Shown here: positions 41,615 to 48,569 of the stretch, piece by piece
Layout of the letters: every line of letters starts with the position of its first letter
Position numbering within the stretch: position 1 is the stretch's first letter
Source: Nocardia tengchongensis
Lineage (GTDB): Bacteria > Actinomycetota > Actinomycetes > Mycobacteriales > Mycobacteriaceae
Direction: 5' to 3'
Assembly: GCF_018362975.1 (NCBI RefSeq)
Contig: NZ_CP074371.1
Span: forward strand, 2,976,001-3,040,000
DNA: 64,000 bases
The notes under the pieces: generated by a model
Database searches by the model: none
What the model was told of the DNA's origin: nothing
Seen by the model: only the letters and a program-made list of their open reading frames with translations
Position numbers and translations under genes: made by a program

Positions 41615-42463
41615 CTATTGGTGAGTCAGTCGGACGACCCCGCTGTAGGGCTGTTCGCCAGGCGCCCACGGATCAGGCTGCTGAGCGGCAACGACCTCAG
41701 CGGGAACGGGCGGCGAGAGCCGATTGAATCGAGCCGCGCCCACCACGATCGATTCGAGGTAGCTCGCATTCCATCCGAGCTCCTCGAAGAACGTGACCCC
41801 ATTGGCAGGCAGGAACGTCCACGGCGCCCGCTGCAACAGGCCCTCGTTGCGATCGGTCATCAGACGGGCTACTCCCGCGGTGCTGAAGTCGAGGCACCAC
41901 GCGGCGATCTCAGGCCCCGTCAACGCCGCCGACAAGGCGACCACGTCAGCCTCCTCCAGATACATCACCAGCCCCTCGGAGATCACCAGTGCTCGCGTCG
42001 CGTCGGTGAGCACCGAGTCGAGATACGTTGTGACAGCAGCAGAATCGGTGACATCGAGCGCGGTCCGAACCAGCCGACACCGAGGTGTCTCCCCAGCGAG
42101 CAGCGCGGATTTCTCGGCGACGAGGTCGGGCAAATCGGCTTCGATCCACACCAGGTCGGCCGGCAATTCCATCCGGTACGGCCGCGCATCGAGCCCGGCC
42201 CCCAGATTCAGCACCAAATTGCATCCACCGGCGACCGCCTCGGCCACCTGATCATCGATAAGTTTGGTGCGAGCAACCAGGAACCAGTCATCCGCCATCG
42301 CCTGCCCGGCAACCTCGGCGATCACCCGCCCCCGCTCCCCGGCGAGCCGCTCGGCCAGCGGGTCCCGGAACAACGCATCAGGCCGCGCGGACTCCATGGC
42401 GCGATGCGCGGCTACCCACCGCGCAGTGTCCGAAACGTTGGAAACCAATGGTTGCGAAGACAT
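41615..42463 (-). CDS. Class I SAM-dependent methyltransferase, TIGR00027/LCMT-like family
   Basis: S-adenosylmethionine-dependent methyltransferase, 282 aa. ATG 42463 was chosen for GGGAG 9 bases upstream; ATGs at 42472 and 42493 are alternatives. The TIGR00027 group, expanded in mycobacteria and nocardiae, shows SDTARWVAAHRAMESARPDALFRDPLAERLAG at the N-terminus and LVLNLGAGLDARPYRMELPADLVWIEADLPDLVAEK for SAM binding. LVISEGLVMYLEEADV follows as motif III. Members act on unknown small molecules or lipids. AT-rich TATAAAT about 40 bases upstream of the start may be a -10 element. Confidence 0.85.
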   Translation of the reverse strand: MSSQPLVSNVSDTARWVAAHRAMESARPDALFRDPLAERLAGERGRVIAEVAGQAMADDWFLVARTKLIDDQVAEAVAGGCNLVLNLGAGLDARPYRMELPADLVWIEADLPDLVAEKSALLAGETPRCRLVRTALDVTDSAAVTTYLDSVLTDATRALVISEGLVMYLEEADVVALSAALTGPEIAAWCLDFSTAGVARLMTDRNEGLLQRAPWTFLPANGVTFFEELGWNASYLESIVVGAARFNRLSPPVPAEVVAAQQPDPWAPGEQPYSGVVRLTHQ

Positions 42464-42629
42464 TCGACCCATCTCCCTTGCTCGCCTCTGCATCAACAGG
42501 ATGCCTCTACATTTATAGAGTTCCTGGCGGGGGCATGGACCGAGATGTGGGCGATGCCACCCGCCGAACCCCTGGGCAACACTCGAATTCGCAGGCAGAT
42601 GAGCTTGGTAACGGACGTGACGGCTGGCC

Positions 42630-42854
42630 CTATGGTCGGTCGAACTCGCCGTCCTTGACTCCCAGGGTGAAGGCGTCCCACTCGCTGGGGGTGTAGACGA
42701 GGACGTGGCCGTTGGGGGACTGCGAGTGGCGTACTGCGATATCCCCGTCAGCCAGGAAGGCGACTTCCACGCAGTCGGGGCCGTTTCCGCTGCGGGTGCT
42801 TTTGCGGAAGCTGGCGCCGCGGAGGCGGGGGTCCGAGCCGGATAGGTTGTACAT
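42630..42854 (-). CDS. DUF397-domain small protein
   Basis: Protein of 74 aa with the DUF397 domain: RGASFRKSTRSGNGPDCVEVAFLADGDIAVRHSQSPNGHVLVYTPSEWDAFTLGVKDGEFD. The W near the C-terminus and SGNGPDCVEVA are diagnostic. DUF397 genes are almost always next to XRE-DUF5753 regulator genes, as here (5 bases downstream). The pair is known in Streptomyces as BldB/WhiJ-like systems that influence development. ATG 42854 has GAAAGGG upstream. Confidence 0.85.
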   Translation of the reverse strand: MYNLSGSDPRLRGASFRKSTRSGNGPDCVEVAFLADGDIAVRHSQSPNGHVLVYTPSEWDAFTLGVKDGEFDRP

Positions 42855-42859
42855 CGCTG

Positions 42860-43757
42860 CTATCCCTTTCTGCTGAATGTCTTGCCCACCTGGCGAAGAC
42901 GGGTGCGGGTGCTGACTTCATCGAGTGCGGTGTGCCGGATGGAAGCTATTGCGGACCTGTGGGTTTCGACTTCTTCGGGATTCTCGAGACAGGCTGCGCC
43001 GACGAGGGAGTCGAAGTAGACGACGGGGTTGTTCTCGGTGCCGGCAATGGGTTTCATGTCGAGGATCGTGAAGGATCCCGCGGGGGTTCCTAGCGGATGT
43101 CCTGCGGTGAAGGGAAGTACGCGGAGCGTGATGTTCGGGCGTTTGCTCATCTCCACGAGGTGCTCGAGTTGGTCCTCCATTACAGCGGGTCCGCCCACCT
43201 GGGTGTGGATGGCTGATTCGTGCAGGATCGCGTCAACGACGATCGGCCTGGTCTTCCGGGTGATGAAGATCTGCCGCTCCAACTTGAGTTGGAGCCGGCG
43301 ATTGAGGGTCGACTCGGGTTCACTGGCGAAGTAGATGCGGTCCAATGCTCGTGCGTACTCTGCGGTCTGGAGGAGTCCGGGCACGATGTTGTTGTGGTAC
43401 ATGGTCAAATCGGAGCGCACACGCCTCCATGTCCGCGTAGATGCGGAATCCGCCCTGGATCACGTCTCGGTACTTGTACCACCAGGACTTCGATGCGGCC
43501 TGTTTGATCAGGGCGATCACGTTCGAGTGAGTGTCCGCGTCCATCTCGAGGATCTTTGCCAGCGCGTCGACTTCGGGAAGGCTGATCCGGCCTGACTCGC
43601 CCCGCTCGATTCGGCCGACTTTGCTGGTGCTCCAGCCGGGCCCCATGGCGTCCGCGACGTCTTTGAGGTCGAGGTTCGCCTGCTGCCGCGCCTCGCGTAG
43701 CTGCATTCCGATCTGTTTACGTGCCACCGATGTCGGCTGTTGGCTTGAATTTGCCAC
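42860..43757 (-). pseudogene. XRE-family regulator with DUF5753 domain, frameshifted
   Basis: Regulator with an N-terminal helix-turn-helix (IGMQLREARQQANLDLKDVADAMGPGWSTSKVGRIERGES) and a C-terminal DUF5753 domain (NNIVPGLLQTAEYARALDRIYF through QVGGPAVMEDQLEHLVEMSKRPNITLRVLPF). The two halves are in different frames. An extra base near 43415 interrupts the run YADMEACA/SDLTMYHNNIVPGLLQ. Corrected, the protein has 298 aa, the normal size. GTG 43757 was chosen for a G-run 9 bases upstream; GTG 43766 lies directly against the run. It is paired with the DUF397 gene. Confidence 0.8.
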
Positions 43758-44011
43758 GGCATCCACCCCCCATGCTCACGAGCATTGGCAATGATGTCAG
43801 GTCATTCTGGCAATGATTCTGGGCTTTCGGAGCCGTTTCGCGATTCTGCCGTAATGGCAATGCCAACTTTCGGTGGCTGCGGTGTGCTTGAGGAACCTAT
43901 CCACGACAGCGCTGGGAGAAGCCGAAATGCGTTGGGACACATGGGCCCTGTTGTCGATCCTCACGCTCTGTCTGGGCGTCATCGGGTGGGCGGTCTGGGG
44001 GTTCTATCGAG

Positions 44012-44200
44012 ATGGTCATCCGGGCGGTGGTGCCCGGTTTCTTCAGCTCGCGCTTCTCGGAAACGGGGGACACCTCGATCTCCCGGCCCGAGGGCAGCCG
44101 GGACGGTGGCATCGGGGCCTGCACCGAGAGCCTGACCGCATTCCGATCACCCGCCCGCAAGGGTTTTCATCCATCCCACAGCAAGGGAGCAATGGCATGA
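44012..44200 (+). CDS. Small hypothetical protein, frame uncertain
   Basis: The sequence MVIRAVVPGFFSSRFSETGDTSISRPEGSRDGG... (62 aa) is supported by high GC at third positions and by a stop that overlaps the next start (ATGA at 44197). Another frame is open from 43927 (MRWDTWALLSILTLCLGVIGWAVWGFYRD, a clear membrane helix) through to 44421. It has poorer codon use after about 44000, so the two may be one membrane protein interrupted by an indel near 44000. No family is recognised. Confidence 0.35.
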   Translation: MVIRAVVPGFFSSRFSETGDTSISRPEGSRDGGIGACTESLTAFRSPARKGFHPSHSKGAMA

Positions 44201-44421
44201 CCACCGCAGAATTCGCCGTGCTGAACGTATTGAGCTGTGTTGAGCGGTTGTCTACCACGGAGATTCAGCGTGCGGCCTCGCTTACCGGGTGGAGTGCGCG
44301 GAACGCGTTGGCGCAGTTGGCGGCACGCGGACTGGTCGTACCGAGTGTCAGCCATGGCCGCTGGCAGATCAGCGCGCGTGGGCGCTCGGCCGTGGCTGTG
44401 AAGCGGAAGCAATTCGGGTGA
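44197..44421 (+). CDS. Small winged-helix DNA-binding protein
   Basis: Protein of 74 aa with the pattern of a MarR-like winged helix: EFAVLNVLSCVERLSTTEIQRAASLTGWSARNALAQLAARGLVVPSVSHGRWQISARGRSAV. The recognition helix is followed by a wing. ATG 44197 has AAGGGAG 7 bases upstream and overlaps the preceding stop, so it is translationally coupled. It is too small for an effector domain, so it may work as a dimer with a partner. Convergent with the secreted lipase gene. Confidence 0.65.
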   Translation: MTTAEFAVLNVLSCVERLSTTEIQRAASLTGWSARNALAQLAARGLVVPSVSHGRWQISARGRSAVAVKRKQFG

Positions 44422-44424
44422 ATG

Positions 44425-44461
44425 TCCTCGCGGAGAGCGGTGTTCCGCTACTCCGTGAGGA
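44425..44461. terminator. Imperfect hairpin between convergent genes
   Basis: TCCTCGCGGAGAGCGG and its near complement CCGCTACTCCGTGAGGA (44445-44461) flank TGTT, with two bulged positions. It lies just after the winged-helix stop and over the lipase stop on the other strand. Confidence 0.4.
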
Positions 44462-45421
44462 GCTGTTCGATCACCCACTGGGCTGCGTCGGGTTGCATGG
44501 GGAGGGTGGCGTGGTCGGCTGGGCCGGCTCGGGGGTAGAGGTCTTCGAAGTAGTCGTTTTCGACGCGGGGGTCGTTGATGAAGGAGGCTGGGCCGGGCGG
44601 GGTGAGGACTTGGTCGCCTCGGGTGGCGAGGACGGAGTAGACGACGCCGGGGACAGTTACTCCGCCGTTGAGGATGGCGCGGGTAATTGGGGAACCGGCG
44701 AGGCAGTCGAGGGCGCCTGGGATGCCTTTGAATATGGTGTCGCGCAAGGGATCTGTTGCGTCGTCGAGGATTCCTGCCAGGCCCTCGGGGGAGCCGGGGA
44801 GGTCGAGGCCGCCTATCAGGGTGGCGGCTGTGGTTCCTTGGGTTACCGGTGCGAGGTAGATCGCGCGGTCCACGTGGGGGCCGCCGTGTAGGAACCTCAA
44901 GTAGTAGTTGGCGATCAGGGCGCCGGATGAGTGGGCGACGATGTCGACGTGGTCGGCGCCCGTTGCCGCTTGTACTTTCGTGATGAATCCTGCCAGTTCT
45001 CCGGCGGATTCGGGCACCGGGGCGGCGGCCTGCGTCGGGCCGATGATGCCGTATCCGAAGACGAACGGGCATCCGCCGAGATCGTGAATTCGCGCGGTGA
45101 TTCCCGCCATCTGCTTGTCGAGTGTTGCGCGAATGTCCCCTACGGCCCCGAAACCGCCGAGTACTACAACAGGATTCGGCTGTTCATCGGACGGGATGCA
45201 GTCCAGCGTCGGCTCGAGTGTCCCGGCGGTCTGTGCCGCCCCGGCGACATTCGAAGGTCTGACCCCGGACCCGAAGGCCGGTCCCGATCCGATGATCGGC
45301 GGCTGGCCGATGATCGGGCCGGGCCGGGGACCGCTTCCGCGGGTGCGGCGCTCAATCCGATCGCGGCCGCCACCACCACCGCGGTGCCCACTCGAACCTT
45401 CAGTTGTGTCCCCGCCCTCAT
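44448..45421 (-). pseudogene. Secreted alpha/beta-fold lipase/esterase, frameshifted between signal peptide and mature protein
   Basis: Secreted lipase-like protein. The mature region has NPVVVLGGFGAVGDI, CPFVFGYGIIGPTQAAAPVPESAGELAGFITKVQAATGADHVDIVAHSSGALIANYYLRF and DHATLPMQPDAAQWV. The elbow AHSSG carries the nucleophile Ser, with an Ala in place of the first Gly, and DHATLP the likely His. A signal peptide, MRAGTQLKVRVGTAVVVAAAIGLSAAPAEA, begins at ATG 45421 but in another frame. A missing C near 45317 joins them (VPGPAPIIGQPPIIG). The restored protein has 324 aa and resembles actinobacterial lipases that hydrolyse triglycerides. Confidence 0.75.
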
Positions 45422-45551
45422 CGATTTCCACTGTCTGTTCGCCGGTGGCGCAGTGCTCACCGAAATACTTCGGCTGGCGCGGGTGTTCGGACGACTGGCC
45501 CAGCGTGTCGGCGGCGTGCCATACGCTCCGGGGGATCGGAAGGAGTGTGGG

Positions 45552-46430
45552 GTGAGTAAGCGCGGCTGGCTGTTGTTCCTGGGTATGGGCGTGATCTGGG
45601 GTGTCCCGTACGCCATGATCCGGGTCGCGGTGCGGGATTTCGATCCGGTGTTCGTGGCCTTCGGCCGGACGCTGCTGGGGGCGCTGGTGTTGGCGCCGTT
45701 CGCGTTGTATTCGAAGGTGCTGTGGCCGGTGTTGCGGCAGTGGCGCTGGGTGCTGGTGTACACGCTGGTGGAGATCACCGGGCCGTGGCTGCTCATCGGC
45801 CATGCGGAAACTCGACTGACCAGTTCTACGGTGGGGTTGCTCATCGCCGCCGTCCCGTTGATCGCGATCGTGATCACCACCCGCCTCGGCCACGAGCGCC
45901 TCGACATGCGCCGGGCACTCGGCCTGGTGATCGGCTTCGCGGGCGTGACCGCCCTGGTCGGCCTCGATATCGATGTCTCGAATCTGGGTGCGCTGGCGGC
46001 CATCGGGGTGAGCGTGATCGGCTACGCGCTGGGCCCGATCATCATCGACCGCAAACTCGCCGACCTACCGCCGATCGGCGTGGTGACCGCGTCGCTGGCC
46101 ATCGCGGCCGCCCTGTACCTGCCGTTCGCGCTATGGCGCGTGCCGGACCGCTTCCCAGCCGGGGCGAGCTGGTCGGTGGTGGGCCTGGGCCTGCTCTGCA
46201 CGGCACTGGCGTTCGTGGTCTTCTTCGCCCTCATCGGCGAGGTCGGCCCCTCGCGCGCGACCGTCATCACCTACATCAATCCCGCGGTGGCCCTGCTGAT
46301 CGGCGTCTCCCTGCTGAACGAACCGCTCACCGCGGGCATGGCGATCGGCTTCCCGCTGGTGATCGCGGGCTCGATCCTGGGCACCGCGCGCGCCAAGGAC
46401 CGGCCCGAGGTGGTTGCGGCGCGGGCCTAG
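45552..46430 (+). CDS. EamA/DMT-family transporter
   Basis: Ten-helix drug/metabolite transporter family protein, 292 aa, two EamA repeats. GWLLFLGMGVIWGVPYAMIRVAVRDFDPVFVAFGRTLLGALVLAPFA opens the first repeat. IGVSVIGYALGPIIIDRKLADLPPIGVVTASLAIAAALYLPFALW opens the second, and VITYINPAVALLIGVSLLNEPL is the typical last block. GTG 45552 has AAGGAG upstream. The substrate of such exporters (amino acid, drug or metabolite) cannot be told. It is convergent with the AI-2E-family gene, with one base between the stops. Confidence 0.85.
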   Translation: MSKRGWLLFLGMGVIWGVPYAMIRVAVRDFDPVFVAFGRTLLGALVLAPFALYSKVLWPVLRQWRWVLVYTLVEITGPWLLIGHAETRLTSSTVGLLIAAVPLIAIVITTRLGHERLDMRRALGLVIGFAGVTALVGLDIDVSNLGALAAIGVSVIGYALGPIIIDRKLADLPPIGVVTASLAIAAALYLPFALWRVPDRFPAGASWSVVGLGLLCTALAFVVFFALIGEVGPSRATVITYINPAVALLIGVSLLNEPLTAGMAIGFPLVIAGSILGTARAKDRPEVVAARA

Positions 46431-46431
46431 C

Positions 46432-47592
46432 TCACTCGTCGGACTCCGCGGCCTGCTGTGCCGCCGCTCGATCCGCCTTGCGCTGCTTGTGCGCTCCGCC
46501 GCGCCGCTCGATGCGCGGATCCTCGCTGACCTCGTAGCGCTTCACGTACTCCCCGAGGAACGCCTGCAGGGTGGCGGTGGCGGGAATCGCCAGCAGCGCG
46601 CCCACGGCCCCGAGCAGCGCCCCGCCCACGATCACCGACAACAGCGCGATCGCCGGATTCACGTCCACCGTCCTCGCGGTGATGCGCGGCTGCAGCACAT
46701 AGTCCTGAATCCACTGGTAGACCACCACGAACAGGATGATCCACACCGCATCGAGCGGTTTGATGGTGAGCGCCACCAGAATCGGCAGCACACCCGCCAG
46801 ATACGTCCCGATGGTCGGCACGAACGAGGCCACCACGCCGAACCAGATGCCCAGCGCCACCGCGTTGGGTATCCCGAGCAGCGCCAGAAAAGCCCCGTGC
46901 GCCACGGCCGAGATGACCGCGAGCAGCGCCCGCGAATACAGGTAGCCGCCGGTCTTGTCGATGGCCAGGTCCCAGGCATGCAGCACCGCACCCTGTTTCG
47001 CGGGCGGCAGCAGCGAGCACACCGTGCGCCGCAGCTTGGGCCCGTCCGCGGTCATGTACACGCTGAACAGGGCGATGGTCAGCAAGCGCGCCAGCCCGCC
47101 CAGCACTGTGCTCGACAGTCCCCACACATTGTTGGCGGCCCGCTCGGCCCAGGAGCTGATCACGTTGGAGTCCTTGAACAGCCGGTCGCGCAGCTGGTCG
47201 AGGGTGAAGCTCTGGTGGAACACGCGATTGACCCAGTTCAGGAGTTCGTCGAGCAGCCGCGGGAGTTCGCTCACCACATTGGCGACGGTCTCGACCATGA
47301 GCACGCCCAGTGTCGCGACGAACCCGGCGGCGCAGGCGAACACGATGATGAACACCACCGCGGTGGCCAGTCCGCGATTGACGCCGCGCCCGGCCATCCC
47401 GTCCACCGCCGGCTCCATGGCGAGGGAGACGAAGAAGGACACCGTCATCATGATCGCGATGCCGATCAGCTGGTGCGCCGCCCAATTGGCGAGTTCGAAC
47501 AGTCCGAGCAGGGCCAGGGCGAGCACCATGGCGCGGGGTAGCCAGGCGGGCATGGCGGCCCGGAGCGTGGGTTCTGGGTTGTCGGCGGCCAC
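46432..47592 (-). CDS. AI-2E family membrane transporter (YdiK/TqsA-like)
   Basis: Membrane protein of the AI-2E/PerM family, 386 aa, eight or so helices. Key stretches are VLALALLGLFELANWAAHQLIGIAIMMTVSFFVSLAMEPAVD, LAVISAVAHGAFLALLGIPNAVALGIWFGVVASFVPTIGTYLAG and YQWIQDYVLQPRITARTVDVNPAIALLSVIVGGALLGAVGALLAIPATA, which are family-typical. GTG 47592 was chosen because it has GGGG upstream and extends the N-terminus to a normal length; ATG 47553 is an alternative. The charged C-terminal tail RIERRGGAHKQRKADR is cytoplasmic. The transported compound is unknown. Confidence 0.85.
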   Translation of the reverse strand: MAADNPEPTLRAAMPAWLPRAMVLALALLGLFELANWAAHQLIGIAIMMTVSFFVSLAMEPAVDGMAGRGVNRGLATAVVFIIVFACAAGFVATLGVLMVETVANVVSELPRLLDELLNWVNRVFHQSFTLDQLRDRLFKDSNVISSWAERAANNVWGLSSTVLGGLARLLTIALFSVYMTADGPKLRRTVCSLLPPAKQGAVLHAWDLAIDKTGGYLYSRALLAVISAVAHGAFLALLGIPNAVALGIWFGVVASFVPTIGTYLAGVLPILVALTIKPLDAVWIILFVVVYQWIQDYVLQPRITARTVDVNPAIALLSVIVGGALLGAVGALLAIPATATLQAFLGEYVKRYEVSEDPRIERRGGAHKQRKADRAAAQQAAESDE

Positions 47593-47782
47593 GGGCCCCA
47601 GTCTCGGGCACCGGCCCGGCTTTCCCGGGACGACCCACCGAAGGGTCCGAAATCGAACGGCGGGTGGACGAATCGGACAAATCTGGACGGTCTGTTTACT
47701 TTTGGTGAACGGAAACGAGACCCATTCGGAGAGAAAGGTTTTCCCGCGATAGTGTGCAGGTATGCGGGAGGGCGGCCAAGAT

Positions 47783-48448
47783 ATGCGAGTGCGCACGAAA
47801 TTCTCCAGCGAACTGATAGCGCTGACCGAGGAGCTCGCGCATATGGCGCAGCTGACACAGGAGGCGTCGGAGCGGGCCACGGCCGCGCTCGGCGGCGCCG
47901 ATCTGACGGCTGCGTACGAGGTGTTCGCGCTCGAGGAGCAGGTGGAGATCGAGCACGCCAAATGTGAGGACCGCTCGGTCATCCTGCTCGCGCTGGAGGC
48001 CCCGGTGGCCCGCGACCTGCGGCAGGTCATCACCGCCATGCAGATCGCCGACGACCTGCTGGCCGTGAGCCGATCCCTGAGCCGGGTCGCCGACGTGGTG
48101 GTGCGCCGCTACCCCGCCCCGGTCGCCCCCGCCCCGGTCCTGGACCTACTGGTGGAAATGTCCGGTGCGGTCACGAATCTGGCCGGCAGTGCCGTGAGAG
48201 TCATTGCGGCGCAGAACCCGCCACGCGATCGGATCCTGGTCCCGCGCGACGAGAACCTGGAGCGGCTGCGCGGCCGCCTGGTGGAGCTGGCCGCCGACGA
48301 CGGCTGGCCGCACGGGTCGGCCATGGCCATCGATATCGCGCTGCTGGCCCACCATTTCGAGCGCGCGGCCGACCACTGCGTGCGCATCGGACGGCTCATT
48401 CGCTTCTTCCACACCGGCATTCCGCTCTACGCGCAAACGGAGGCGTAA
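47783..48448 (+). CDS. phoU: PhoU-family phosphate signalling regulator
   Basis: PhoU-like protein, 221 aa, two repeats of a three-helix bundle. MRVRTKFSSELIALTEELAHMAQLTQEASERATAAL starts the first repeat and EMSGAVTNLAGSAVRVIAAQ the second. The metal-binding pattern ExxxDxxxD/E appears in LEEQVEIEHAKCEDRSVILLAL and in DIALLAHHFERAADHCVRIG near the C-terminus. PhoU proteins link the Pst phosphate transporter to the PhoR sensor kinase. No pst or pho genes are adjacent, so it is a solitary copy. ATG 47783 was preferred; ATG 47762 is possible. Confidence 0.85.
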   Translation: MRVRTKFSSELIALTEELAHMAQLTQEASERATAALGGADLTAAYEVFALEEQVEIEHAKCEDRSVILLALEAPVARDLRQVITAMQIADDLLAVSRSLSRVADVVVRRYPAPVAPAPVLDLLVEMSGAVTNLAGSAVRVIAAQNPPRDRILVPRDENLERLRGRLVELAADDGWPHGSAMAIDIALLAHHFERAADHCVRIGRLIRFFHTGIPLYAQTEA

Positions 48449-48569
48449 CTACCACCTCCCGTGAGGGGCCCCGATCGGCGGGAGTAAGCTGCCCGAATTG
48501 CTTCATGGCGAGGTCTTTTCGAGTAGCACCGCACGCACGGACAGCCGAAATCCGACAAGGGCCCCAAAC

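Noticed and set aside
44167..45072. Arg/Pro-rich minus-strand ORF over the lipase gene
   Set aside because: Low complexity; the neighbouring frame encodes the lipase fold with nucleophile and His motifs.
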